In this document: piece after piece, positions 26,239 to 33,890 of the stretch | Numbering within the stretch: position 1 is the first letter of the stretch | Layout of the letters: every line of letters begins with the position of its first letter | Assembly (NCBI RefSeq): GCF_009755605.1 | Contig: NZ_WPNZ01000002.1 | Location: forward strand, 296,184 to 360,183 | Length of the DNA: 64,000 nucleotides | Direction: 5' to 3' | From: Streptomyces typhae | GTDB lineage: Bacteria; Actinomycetota; Actinomycetes; Streptomycetales; Streptomycetaceae | Program-made: the position numbers and the translations under genes | Notes under the pieces: generated by a model | The model's database searches: none | The model's input: only the letters and a program-made list of their open reading frames with translations | Told to the model about the DNA's origin: nothing

Positions 26239-27171
26239 GTGTGGTGGGGGGTGGCCGCGGCGCTGTTCGCGAACCTGCTCTACAGCACCGGGTTCGTCCT
26301 GGAGAAGCGGGCCCTGACCGCGATGCCGTCGGTCAGCGTCAGACAGCCCGCCCGGCTGCTGCGCCAGGTGGTGTCGAGCCCGCTGTGGATCGGTGGTTCC
26401 CTCGCCCTCGCGGCGGGCTTCGGCGCGCAGCTCGTCGTCTACCGGACGCTGCCGATCGCGGCGGCCCAGGGCATCTTCGTCTCCGGGCTCGTGCTGCTCC
26501 TGCTCCTGTCGGCGGTGCTGCTCGGCGAGCGGACGTCGGGCCGTGAGCGGTACGCGGTCGGCGCGATCCTCGTCGCCCTGCTGATGGTCGTGCTCTCCCT
26601 GAAGGAGGGCACCGACACGGTCGGCAAGGACGCGCCCGCGCCGCTCGTCCTCACCGTGTGCCTGCCGTCGCTCGCGCTCGGCCTGTGGCTGTACGCGTCC
26701 GCGGAGCGCCGTACGCGCAGCAGGCACCGGCAGCCCACGACCGGCGTGGAGTACGGCGTGGCCGTCGGGCTCCTGTACGGGGTCAGCTCGCTGGCGATCA
26801 AAGGGGTGTCCAGCCACCTCACCTCCGACGGGATCGGCGGCGCCCTCGTCGACCTGCTGCGCTCCCCCTACCCCTATCTGCTGCTGTGCACCGGTGTGTT
26901 CGGCCTGATCATGTCGCAGGCGGCGCTCCAGCGGTGCCGGGCGTCGCTGATCGTGCCGGTGTGCACGACGGTGACGTCGCTGTTCACCGCGGTCCTCGGG
27001 ACGCTCGCGTTCGGTGAGGCGCTGCCCGGCGACCCGGTGCGGCTCGCGCTGCGGGTCTCGGGGACGGCGCTCGCGGTGGCGGTGCTCCTGGTGATGCCGA
27101 AGCACGACCCGCCGCCGCCCGCACCCGCCACCACCGAACCGGCCCGCGCCCCCAAGGAGTTGACGCCCTGA
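26239..27171 (+). CDS. DMT/EamA-type membrane transporter
   Basis: A 310-residue protein with about nine or ten membrane helices and the two-repeat layout of drug/metabolite transporters: GVAAALFANLLYSTGFVLEK at the start, AAQGIFVSGLVLLLLLSAVL in repeat one, and TVTSLFTAVLGTLAFGEALP in repeat two, where FGEALP is the typical E-motif. The start is the GTG at 26239, two bases after the upstream stop. Small DMT proteins in glycan clusters often move lipid-linked sugars across the membrane, for example decaprenyl-phospho-arabinose; that would fit the AftD-like neighbour but is inference. Confidence 0.83.
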   Translation: MWWGVAAALFANLLYSTGFVLEKRALTAMPSVSVRQPARLLRQVVSSPLWIGGSLALAAGFGAQLVVYRTLPIAAAQGIFVSGLVLLLLLSAVLLGERTSGRERYAVGAILVALLMVVLSLKEGTDTVGKDAPAPLVLTVCLPSLALGLWLYASAERRTRSRHRQPTTGVEYGVAVGLLYGVSSLAIKGVSSHLTSDGIGGALVDLLRSPYPYLLLCTGVFGLIMSQAALQRCRASLIVPVCTTVTSLFTAVLGTLAFGEALPGDPVRLALRVSGTALAVAVLLVMPKHDPPPPAPATTEPARAPKELTP

Positions 27172-27410
27172 TGAACCCGGACGACCCGCTGCTGAGGATC
27201 CTCGCCTGCCCACTGGACAAGGGCCCCCTGGTCCTGCTCGAACCCGAGGACCCCGTCCTCGACGGCGCCTCCCCCGAACAGGCCCTCTACAACCCGCGGC
27301 TGCACCGCCGCTACCCGATCGTCGACGGCATACCGCAGCTGCTGCCCTCCTCCGGTGAGCAGATCCCGGAGGACGAGCACGAGCGCCTCCTGAAGCGGAT
27401 CACGCCGTGA
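27171..27410 (+). CDS. Trm112 family small protein
   Basis: A 79-residue protein with LLRILACPLDKGPLVLLE at the N-terminus and YNPRLHRRYPIVDGIPQLLP in the second half, both characteristic of the Trm112/UPF0434 family. The zinc CxxC is reduced to a single Cys (CPLDKG). Trm112 proteins activate partner methyltransferases in many organisms, so a role as partner of one of the operon's methyltransferases is attractive. The start shares one base with the previous stop (TGATG) and the stop overlaps the FkbM gene (GTGA). Confidence 0.85.
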   Translation: MNPDDPLLRILACPLDKGPLVLLEPEDPVLDGASPEQALYNPRLHRRYPIVDGIPQLLPSSGEQIPEDEHERLLKRITP

Positions 27411-28231
27411 CGGGCCGCCCCCGCAGGACCCTTGCCGCCCGTGTCGCGCCCCGGCTGCCGACCCGGGCCGTGGCCGCCGCGGCCAGCCTCGTCTACCCGC
27501 GCTTCGAACCCGAACTGGCCCGCCTCGACGACCTCTGCCCGCCGGGCAGCGGCACCGCCGTGGACGTCGGCGGCTGGTACGGGCCCTGGTCGCGCCGTCT
27601 CGCCGGCAGGGCGCGCCGGGTCGTGGCCGTCGAGCCGGTCCCGCACCTGGCGGACCTGCTCGCGGCGGTCACGCCCGCCAACGTCCGGGTGGTCCGGGGC
27701 GCGGCGGGCGACCGCGACGGATCGGCCCGGCTGTGGCTGCCGCACGGCGACCGGGGCGACCGGGGCGTCTCCTCGCTGGTGCGCAGGGACGACGTGCACG
27801 CGAGCGCCCTGGACGTGCCGTGTCTGACCCTGGACGGGCTCGGCCTGCGCGACGTCGACTTCATCAAGATCGACGTGGACGGCAACGAACTGCCCGTCCT
27901 GCACGGCGCCCACACCCTCGTCGACCGGGACCGGCCCGCGCTCTTCGTCGAGCTGGAGTGCCGCATCCAGCCCGTCGCACCGGTCGTCGACCACCTCACC
28001 GACGCCCACGGCTACCGCGGCTGGGTGCTGCCGGACGACACCTGGGTGCCCCTGGACGCCTTCGACCTGGAGACCCACCAGCGCGCCACGTCGCACGTCG
28101 TCACGCAGGGCCTGCTGCGCCGCGTCCTCACCCCGCGGCGGCCCCGGTACGTGAACTCCGTGCTCTTCCTTCCCGACGGGCGGCGCCCCGGGGACCGGGC
28201 GGTGCGCGACGATGGAGCGTACGCCCGCTAG
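27407..28231 (+). CDS. FkbM family methyltransferase
   Basis: A 274-residue methyltransferase: TAVDVGGWYGPWSRRL as motif I, VAVEPVPHLADLL, then FIKIDVDGNELPVLHGAHTL, the FkbM hallmark (IDVDGxE). RYVNSVLFLP follows near the C-terminus. FkbM enzymes methylate hydroxyls of sugars or polyketides. The last 20 or so codons lie in a 65-bp tandem repeat, so the present C-terminus (DDGAYAR) was shaped by the repeat. It is the last gene of the operon starting at 17709. Confidence 0.9.
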   Translation: MTGRPRRTLAARVAPRLPTRAVAAAASLVYPRFEPELARLDDLCPPGSGTAVDVGGWYGPWSRRLAGRARRVVAVEPVPHLADLLAAVTPANVRVVRGAAGDRDGSARLWLPHGDRGDRGVSSLVRRDDVHASALDVPCLTLDGLGLRDVDFIKIDVDGNELPVLHGAHTLVDRDRPALFVELECRIQPVAPVVDHLTDAHGYRGWVLPDDTWVPLDAFDLETHQRATSHVVTQGLLRRVLTPRRPRYVNSVLFLPDGRRPGDRAVRDDGAYAR

Positions 28232-28372
28232 CTCCGCGGACGGGCGGGGCCCCGGGGGACCGGGCGATGCGCGACCATGGGGCGTATGCCCGCTAGCTCC
28301 GCGGACGGGCGGGGCCCCCGGGGACCGGGCGATGCGCGACCATAGAGCGCATGCCCGCCAGCTCCGCCGCCG
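28175..28372. repeat. 65-bp tandem repeat, about three copies
   Basis: Equivalent points (CTAGCTCC or CCAGCTCC) occur at 28228, 28293 and 28358, giving an exact 65-bp period. Each unit carries GACGGGCGG, GGGGACCGGGCG, TGCGCGAC and GCCCG. The array covers the 3' end of the FkbM gene, the whole intergenic gap and the first codons of the next gene. Since 65 is not a multiple of three, each copy shifts frame. Confidence 0.9.
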
Positions 28373-28965
28373 GACCCGGATCCGGCTCCCCCGCGCCCTT
28401 CACCCCGCTCGGCTTCCAGCTGGTCCTGCTGCGCCGCATGGCCGACCACAACCCGGACCTCGTCGAGGACGCCCGGCGCGAACTCGGCGTGTCCGTCGCG
28501 GACATGCGCGAGGCGAACCGCCGCTGGCAGGCGATGCTGCACGCCCGCGGCGGCCGCGCGGCCGTCTCCCGCTACCGCTCCGTCCTCGGCCCGCCCGAGT
28601 CCTCGACGCCCCGGCGCATCGGCGACCTGGAGTGCGAGGCCCTCCTGTGGCCCGTGCCGCTCTGGCCCGACCTGCGCTTCGAGGTCCTCCTCGGACCGAA
28701 GTCCGCGGTGTGGAACGAATGGCTGGTCCGCGCCCCTGGCGCCCCGGGCCCCACCCTGCGCACCACCGCCGACCTCACCCCCTGGTCCTGCACGGTCGAC
28801 GAGACCGCCCGCGCCTTCGCCCCCGCCCGCCCCCTGGAGGGCACAGCACCGACCCGCTGGCGCCTCGCGTTCACCGTGCCGGACGCGGGGACGGGGGAAG
28901 GGCGGGAGTGTGTCGCGGAGTTCACTTGGGGATTGTTGCAGCGCGTTTCTTGGGGCGCAGGATGA
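28351..28965 (+). CDS. Hypothetical protein
   Basis: A 204-residue protein from the ATG at 28351, which lies in the last unit of a 65-bp tandem repeat. I do not recognise the family. The N-terminal third is helical (FQLVLLRRMADHNPDLVEDA, then RRELGVSVADMREANRRWQ). The rest looks like a beta-rich domain of many Trp and Pro residues (LWPVPLWPDLRFEVLLGPKS; WNEWLVRAPG). No signal peptide or membrane helix is visible. It is convergent with the ATPase at 29035. Confidence 0.72.
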   Translation: MPASSAAGPGSGSPAPFTPLGFQLVLLRRMADHNPDLVEDARRELGVSVADMREANRRWQAMLHARGGRAAVSRYRSVLGPPESSTPRRIGDLECEALLWPVPLWPDLRFEVLLGPKSAVWNEWLVRAPGAPGPTLRTTADLTPWSCTVDETARAFAPARPLEGTAPTRWRLAFTVPDAGTGEGRECVAEFTWGLLQRVSWGAG

Positions 28966-29034
28966 CGGGGCATGTGCCGATCAACACTCTGTGAGGGATT
29001 TCAGACGCATGCCGAAAAGGCGGCAAGGCCGACC

Positions 29035-29490
29035 TCACAAACCTGGCTGCCTGGGTTTGAACGCCTGCCGCATGACGAACACCACCACCGTTCCCCCGTA
29101 GGCACTCGGACCGGACCACCACTCGTCGGCCAATTCGTCCACCAGCAGCAACCCGCGACCATGAGCCTCCGTGACGTCCGGGGAGCGCATACGAACGTGC
29201 GCTGGGCAGCCGGAGTTGTGCACGTCAACACGCAGGGCATCGCCGACGCGGTACCAGCGAACCCGTACCAGCCAGGGCTCGTCGACCGCCCCGTACAGGA
29301 CGGCGTTGGTGACCAGCTCCGAGAGCATGAGGACGCAGTCGTAGCCCGAGCACATGAGTTCATAGGGCTCGGTGAACTTCCGGTACCAGCGGCGCGCCCG
29401 GCCAACCGACTCGGGGATGGGGTGCAGCACCATTCCGCCGAGCAGTTCAGGGGCGGTGCCGTTGCTGGATGGGCCGTCGATACGCGTCAT
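29035..29490 (-). CDS. Anti-sigma-type ATP-binding protein (HATPase_c_2)
   Basis: A 151-residue histidine-kinase-like ATPase domain without a phosphorylatable His domain. The N-box is LMLSELVTNAVLYG (about residues 54-67) and the G-box is AHGRGLLLVDELADEW. This is the RsbW/SpoIIAB-like class, very common in Streptomyces, where members act as anti-sigma factors or partners of STAS proteins. GGAGGG precedes the ATG. Two palindromic operators matching one upstream of the neighbouring GntR gene lie directly in its promoter, so that GntR regulator probably controls it. Confidence 0.9.
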   Translation of the reverse strand: MTRIDGPSSNGTAPELLGGMVLHPIPESVGRARRWYRKFTEPYELMCSGYDCVLMLSELVTNAVLYGAVDEPWLVRVRWYRVGDALRVDVHNSGCPAHVRMRSPDVTEAHGRGLLLVDELADEWWSGPSAYGGTVVVFVMRQAFKPRQPGL

Positions 29491-29510
29491 TGCATCACCC
29501 TCCTGATGAA

Positions 29511-29524
29511 GTGGCCTTAGCCAC
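29511..29524. promoter_or_regulatory. Candidate GntR operator 1
   Basis: GTGGCCTTAGCCAC, with GTGGC / GCCAC arms, lies 20 bp upstream of the ATP-binding gene start. Flanking A and T extend the arms to AGTGGC / GCCACT. It is one of three related sites in this region. Confidence 0.6.
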
Positions 29525-29535
29525 TTTCAAGGAGA

Positions 29536-29549
29536 GTGGCATTAGCCAC
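29536..29549. promoter_or_regulatory. Candidate GntR operator 2
   Basis: GTGGCATTAGCCAC has the same arms as operator 1 and starts 25 bp away from it, in the same orientation. The pair would flank or cover the promoter of the ATP-binding gene. Confidence 0.6.
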
Positions 29550-29588
29550 CTCAAGCAACAAGGGCTTCCATAGAAGCGGCCGTGCTCT

Positions 29589-30329
29589 TTACCCCAACGG
29601 GTACCCCTGCTCGAACGCCCAACGTCCCGGCGGATACACCGCCTCAACGAATTCCAGAGGTCGGTCCTGAAGGTCGTACACGACGTGATGAACCACCAAC
29701 ACTGCGGCAGGCAGCCGTAGAACGAGTTCAGCCGCCTCGTCCTCAGTGGCCAGCCGAGAGCAGAAGCGGTCCTCGCCATAGCTGCCGCGTCGGCCACAGA
29801 CCTCCTCGACGTATCGGACTGTGCCCTCACGAATCCGTTCGGGCTCGAGGAGCCGTGGCGCCCTGCGCCCCAACTCGGCAGGAAACCACGAGGTGGACGC
29901 CTCGACTGGCGAGTCGCCCGAGATCGTCACCCGGTGCCGCTGCACCGCCCGGCGATGACCGCCCAGCTCCAGAGCCTCCGCTACGTGGTCCGGGGCTTCG
30001 GCATATCCGGCCGAGGCGATCACTGCGTACTCGTTGGGGCCGTAAATCCGACCAGTCCGACGGGCCCGCCCGTACCGCTCACGCGCCCGCCGGTGCACCT
30101 GCTGATCGCGGACGTACGTTCCGGAGCCCCGTCGCTTCTCGACCAGACCCTGATGACGAAGCGCCTCCAGCGCTCGGGCCGACGTCGGCCGCGAGACGTT
30201 CCAGTCCGCCGCCAACTGCCTTTCGGAAGGAACCTCATCGCCAGGGTTCAGGTCGCCTCGCAGGATCTGATCCCGGATGTACTGCGCGATCTGCAAGTAC
30301 TTGGGCAATGCCTCAGCGATCTGCGGCAC
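29589..30329 (-). CDS. GntR/HutC-type transcriptional regulator
   Basis: A 246-residue regulator. The N-terminal winged helix reads KYLQIAQYIRDQILRGDLNP and GDEVPSERQLAADWNVSRPT, followed by EALRHQGLVEKRRGSGTYV, the canonical GntR HTH. The C-terminal UTRA domain (RHRVTISGDSPVEASTSWFP; LVLRLPAAVLVVHHVVYD) binds the effector. The start is a GTG at 30327-30329 with AGGAGGG upstream. Operator-like dyads occur at its own promoter (30346) and twice upstream of the next gene on the same strand, so autoregulation plus control of the anti-sigma-like ATPase is likely. Confidence 0.92.
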   Translation of the reverse strand: MPQIAEALPKYLQIAQYIRDQILRGDLNPGDEVPSERQLAADWNVSRPTSARALEALRHQGLVEKRRGSGTYVRDQQVHRRARERYGRARRTGRIYGPNEYAVIASAGYAEAPDHVAEALELGGHRRAVQRHRVTISGDSPVEASTSWFPAELGRRAPRLLEPERIREGTVRYVEEVCGRRGSYGEDRFCSRLATEDEAAELVLRLPAAVLVVHHVVYDLQDRPLEFVEAVYPPGRWAFEQGYPLG

Positions 30330-30345
30330 GCAGCCCTCCTGTCAA

Positions 30346-30359
30346 CTGGCCAATACCAC
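30346..30359. promoter_or_regulatory. Candidate GntR operator 3, promoter of the GntR gene
   Basis: CTGGCCAATACCAC matches the reverse complement of operator 2 (GTGGCTAATGCCAC) at 11 of 14 positions and lies 17 bp upstream of the GntR start. It is also about 46 bp upstream of the divergent DUF1152 gene, so it may affect both. Confidence 0.45.
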
Positions 30360-30405
30360 CGGCCACTATAGGTATGAGGGCCCACATCGCCCCTACGCTG
30401 GCCCC

Positions 30406-31518
30406 GTGAAACGACTGATCGTGGCAGCCGGAGGCGGCGGCGACGCGGTGGCCGCCGCGATGCTGCACGCGGCCCTCTACCGCGACGACCGATCTCCGGC
30501 CCTGATCCTGACCTACTCGTGGGACCGTCTGCTCATCGACCCCGCGCCGGGGCCCCGCTCGTCCGCGGACTTCGTCGGCCTGCGCGAGCTCACGCCCCAC
30601 GTCCGGGCGGTGCCCGGCACAGCGGCTCTGAAATCCTCCCACGCCGCGACGCTGCCGCGGCTGGCGGCCGAACTCCCGCACACCTTCGCACTCATCGACC
30701 CGTACGCGGGGGCGACCGGTGTCACCACCCAGATCGACGCGCTGACACGGCACTTCGCCCCCGAGTCGATCGATCTCCTGGACGTGGGCGGAGACATCCT
30801 CGCCCACGGGGACGAGCCGACGCTCCGCAGCCCGCTGGCCGACGCCCTCACTCTCGCCGCATGCGCCCGCGCGGAGTCCGGCCGCCGAGTCCGGCTGCTG
30901 GTGGCGGGCCCGGGCCTGGACGGTGAGTTGCCCGCGGACACCCTCCGTACGCGCCTCGGGGCAAGGGTTGCCACGTTCACCCCCGCCGACGCCGCCGAGG
31001 TCGCCCCCGTACTGCGCTGGCATCCGTCCGAAGCCACCGCTCTTCTTGCCGCTACTGCTGCGGGTGCCCGGGGGCTGTGCGAGGTGCGTGACGCCGGTCT
31101 TCTCGTACCGATGACAGCTGAAGGGCCCATCGTGCACGAGGTGGACCTGTCGTCGGCCTTCGCCGCGAATCGCCTCGCGCAGGCGCTCGCCGACACCACC
31201 TCTCTCACCGAGGCCGAAGAGCACTGCCGACACGTGTGCGGCACCTCGGAGATCGATGACGAGCGTGCCAAAGCCCGGAGGCGGTCCGTCCGGGAAAGGG
31301 AGGGCGGGAAGTTCATCCCCGATGTCGAACTCACAGCCCGGGTGAGCGAGTTCGCGAGCAGGGCGCTCGCCAGGGGCGCCACCCACGCCACAGTCCGCCG
31401 CCTGACCGAAGCCCTGCGGCTTTCCGAAGGAGCCCGGCAGCGGCTCGTCGAACTGCTCGCGGAGGAGGACAGTGGGCTGCCGCCGTCCGTACGGGCGTTG
31501 GGGATGTGGGCCAAGTAG
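30406..31518 (+). CDS. DUF1152 domain-containing protein
   Basis: A 370-residue protein starting at the GTG at 30406: KRLIVAAGGGGDAVAAAMLH, a glycine-rich nucleotide-binding-like loop, then FALIDPYAGATGVTTQIDAL and LLDVGGDILAHGDEPTLRSP. These are typical of DUF1152 proteins, whose biochemical function is not established. The C-terminal third is helical and basic (ERAKARRRSVREREGGKFIP). A TATAGGT in the upstream gap (30367-30373) may be a -10. It is divergent from the GntR regulator. Confidence 0.82.
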   Translation: MKRLIVAAGGGGDAVAAAMLHAALYRDDRSPALILTYSWDRLLIDPAPGPRSSADFVGLRELTPHVRAVPGTAALKSSHAATLPRLAAELPHTFALIDPYAGATGVTTQIDALTRHFAPESIDLLDVGGDILAHGDEPTLRSPLADALTLAACARAESGRRVRLLVAGPGLDGELPADTLRTRLGARVATFTPADAAEVAPVLRWHPSEATALLAATAAGARGLCEVRDAGLLVPMTAEGPIVHEVDLSSAFAANRLAQALADTTSLTEAEEHCRHVCGTSEIDDERAKARRRSVREREGGKFIPDVELTARVSEFASRALARGATHATVRRLTEALRLSEGARQRLVELLAEEDSGLPPSVRALGMWAK

Positions 31519-31644
31519 GGCCCGGGCAGCAAAGTCGCGTGTCCGTATCGTGGCTTTTCGGGATGTTCGTCTAGTCTGGAGTCCGGCAGCGCGCTGATCC
31601 GTCCAGCCCATCCACCCCGGCCGGTACAAGGGAGAGGGTCAGAC

Positions 31645-31788
31645 ATGGAAGTCGACTACACCATCCCCGCACTGGACATCCGCATCGGCGGATTTCGTAT
31701 GACTCTGCAGCGTCTCCCCCTGCGGTTCCTCGCGGCCGTGGGAACGTTCGGCGGTTCGGCGCTCGCCGCTTGGTTCACCACTCGCTGA
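31645..31788 (+). CDS. Small protein of 47 residues with a hydrophobic C-terminal half
   Basis: An ATG at 31645 with GGGAGAGGG upstream opens a frame of 47 codons ending in TGA at 31786-31788. The product reads MEVDYTIPALDIRIGGFRMT, then LQRLPLRFLAAVGTFGGSAL and AAWFTTR. The second half could form one membrane-associated helix. A good ribosome-binding site in front and a strong hairpin just behind argue for a real small gene. I do not recognise a family. Confidence 0.6.
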   Translation: MEVDYTIPALDIRIGGFRMTLQRLPLRFLAAVGTFGGSALAAWFTTR

Positions 31789-31797
31789 CGACGCGTT

Positions 31798-31828
31798 CCG
31801 GACGGGCTGAGGGAATCAGCCCGTCCGG
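31798..31828. terminator. Strong hairpin terminator between convergent genes
   Basis: CCGGACGGGCTGA (31798-31810) and TCAGCCCGTCCGG (31816-31828) form a perfect 13-bp stem with the loop GGGAA. It lies 10 bp after the small-protein stop and 33 bp before the convergent matB stop, so it can serve both. Confidence 0.8.
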
Positions 31829-31860
31829 GACCCGGGTGGGGAGCCGACAGGCCCGAAGGG

Positions 31861-33462
31861 TCAGTCGTCGGCCAGTGAGCGCTTCAGGACCTTGCCCATG
31901 TCGTTGCGCGGAAGCGCCGCCACGTAGTGGACGACCCGCGGCCGCTTGTGCGGGGCGAGGCGGGTCGCGACGTGGGCGGCGAGGGCTTCGAGGGACGGCG
32001 GGGCCGTCGGGTCGGTCGGTGCGATCCAGGCGACGACGCGTTCGCCCAGGTCGGGGTCGGGTTCGCCGGTGACGGCGGCCTCGCGGACACCGTCGAGTTC
32101 GAGGAGCGCGTTCTCGATCTCCCCCGCGCCGATCTTGTAGCCCCCGCTCTTGATGAGGTCCGTCGCCTTGCGGCCCACGATGCGGACGTAGCCGTCGGCG
32201 TCCCGTACCGCCATGTCGCCGGTGCGGAACCAGCCGCCGGGGGCGAACGCGGCGGCGGTCGCGTCGGGGCGGTTGAGGTACTCCGTGAACAGGTTCGGGC
32301 CGCGGACCTGGATCTCGCCCACCGCCTCCGGGTCGTCGCCGGGGAGTTCGGCGTCCGCCTCGTCCACCAGGCGGAGTTCGACACCGGGGAGGGGGACGCC
32401 CACCGTGCCCGCCCGCGGTTCGCCGTCCGCCCGGACGCTCGTGTTCATGAGCGTCTCCGTCATCCCGTACCGCTCCACGACGCGGCGGCCCGTCGCCGAC
32501 GTGATCCGCTCGTGGTCGTGGACGGGCAGCGCCGCCGAACCCGACACGAGCAGCCGCGCGCCGGACAGCGCCTTCACCAACTCCGGTTCGTCCGGCAGGG
32601 CTTCGGCCACACGGTGGTACATCGTCGGGACGCCGAACATCATCGTGGCCCCGGCGGCCAGCTCCCGCGCCACGCCCTCGGTGCTGAAGCGGCCCAGGTG
32701 CCGCAGCGAGCCGCCCCGGCGCAGCGGGCCGAGGACGCCCAGGATCAGCCCGTGGACGTGGAAGAGGGGGAGGCCGTGGACGAGCACGTCGTCACCGGTC
32801 CAGTCCCACGCGTCCGCCAGCGCGTCCAGGGTGGTGGCGAGGGCGCGGCGCGGCAGGACCACGCCCTTGGGCGGGCCCGTCGTCCCCGAGGTGTAGACGA
32901 TCAGGGCGGGGGTCTCGGCCCCGACGGGTTCGGGTGCGGCGGCAGCCGGGAGCGGCGCGGCAGCGTCCGCCGGTCCTGGTTCCGCCGCCTCCGCCGGACC
33001 CGATTCCGCCGCCTCCGCCGGACCCGATGCCGCCGCGTCCGCCGGACCCGATGCCGCCGCGTCCGCCGGACCCGATGCCGCCGGATCCGCCAGGTGTACG
33101 TCCACCCGCGGCAGCCCCGTCAACCGCTCGGGCAGCGCCACCCCCTCGGCCGCGAGCACCGCCGACGGCTCGCAGTCCCGCACGATGTGGTCCAGCTCCG
33201 CCTCGCCCGACTTCGGGTTCAGCGGCACGGCGGGCACCCCGGCCAGGAGCGCCGCCACCACGCCCACCGCCGTCTCCAGGGTGGGGGTCGCCCAGACCGC
33301 CACGCGGGCGGCCCCGGCCGCGGTGAGGCGGGCCGCCAGTGCGCCTGCCGCGGCGGCGAGTCCGGCGTACGTGAGGGAGTGGTCGCCGAAGCGCAGGGCT
33401 GGGGCAGCGCCTGTCGGGCCGGCCGGGGCCGTCAGGGCGGGAAGCAGGGGCTCGGGTTCCAC
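31861..33462 (-). CDS. matB: Malonyl-CoA synthetase / acyl-CoA synthetase (MatB-like)
   Basis: A 533-residue ANL-superfamily ligase. The adenylation signature is LIVYTSGTTGPPKGVVLPRR (about residue 187), followed by GLPLFHVHGL, VERYGMTETLMNTSVRADGE, WFRTGDMA and the catalytic Lys region PRNDMGKVLKRSL at the C-terminus. The sequence closely follows what I know of S. coelicolor MatB, which makes malonyl- and methylmalonyl-CoA from the free acids and ATP for polyketide and fatty-acid synthesis. An unusual insert of five octapeptide repeats (ASGPADAA type) sits at about residues 124-165 in the N-terminal domain. Confidence 0.88.
   Translation of the reverse strand: MEPEPLLPALTAPAGPTGAAPALRFGDHSLTYAGLAAAAGALAARLTAAGAARVAVWATPTLETAVGVVAALLAGVPAVPLNPKSGEAELDHIVRDCEPSAVLAAEGVALPERLTGLPRVDVHLADPAASGPADAAASGPADAAASGPAEAAESGPAEAAEPGPADAAAPLPAAAAPEPVGAETPALIVYTSGTTGPPKGVVLPRRALATTLDALADAWDWTGDDVLVHGLPLFHVHGLILGVLGPLRRGGSLRHLGRFSTEGVARELAAGATMMFGVPTMYHRVAEALPDEPELVKALSGARLLVSGSAALPVHDHERITSATGRRVVERYGMTETLMNTSVRADGEPRAGTVGVPLPGVELRLVDEADAELPGDDPEAVGEIQVRGPNLFTEYLNRPDATAAAFAPGGWFRTGDMAVRDADGYVRIVGRKATDLIKSGGYKIGAGEIENALLELDGVREAAVTGEPDPDLGERVVAWIAPTDPTAPPSLEALAAHVATRLAPHKRPRVVHYVAALPRNDMGKVLKRSLADD
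32970..33090. repeat. 24-bp coding repeat inside matB
   Basis: Units such as GATGCCGCCGCGTCCGCCGG followed by ACCC repeat head to tail about five times, encoding [A/E]SGPA[D/E]AA octapeptides on the reverse strand. The period of 24 keeps the frame. The segment lies between the N-terminal domain and the SGTTG motif and is probably a surface loop. Confidence 0.85.
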
Positions 33463-33890
33463 GTGTCGTACTCCTCATGTCTGCTGGTGTGTTCTGCGCG
33501 GGCACGGTCGCTCGACGCGAGCGTCACCTCGCTGCACCGGAAGCCACCGCACCCCCTGCCAATCTGTCCACCGGCCCGCCCTCGCACGCCCCCGGCCGCG
33601 ACCTCGCCGTCGCCGTCCTGAACCGGTCGGCGCCAAGCGCGTGGGACAGCGGCAGCGGACGGCGGTCGCCCGGTGTGCGGACCTTGCGGTCGGAGTGCAG
33701 ACTGTGACTGGCGACGCCGGCCATTTCCAGGCCGGTGGTGCGCGAGCGCGCAATGCACCAGGCGCGCAGTCACAGCCCCTCGCTGTTTCCCCCGGACGCC
33801 TCCGAACTGCACTGGACAGAAGCTGTCCATGTCACTTGGCGTCCAGGACCAGTCCTCGAACGAGAACGAATTGAGAACGAAGGGAACGCC
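33463..33890. other. 428-bp gap without a convincing gene
   Basis: Open frames here lack ribosome-binding sites and coding bias. The gap must hold the matB promoter (leftward) and that of the pair at 33891-34884 (rightward). The only clear structure is the inverted repeat at 33813-33829. Confidence 0.6.
33813..33829. promoter_or_regulatory. Perfect inverted repeat upstream of two unknown genes
   Basis: TGGACAG and CTGTCCA are exact complements around the spacer AAG. The dyad lies about 60 bp upstream of the 33891 gene and is a candidate repressor site. Confidence 0.4.
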
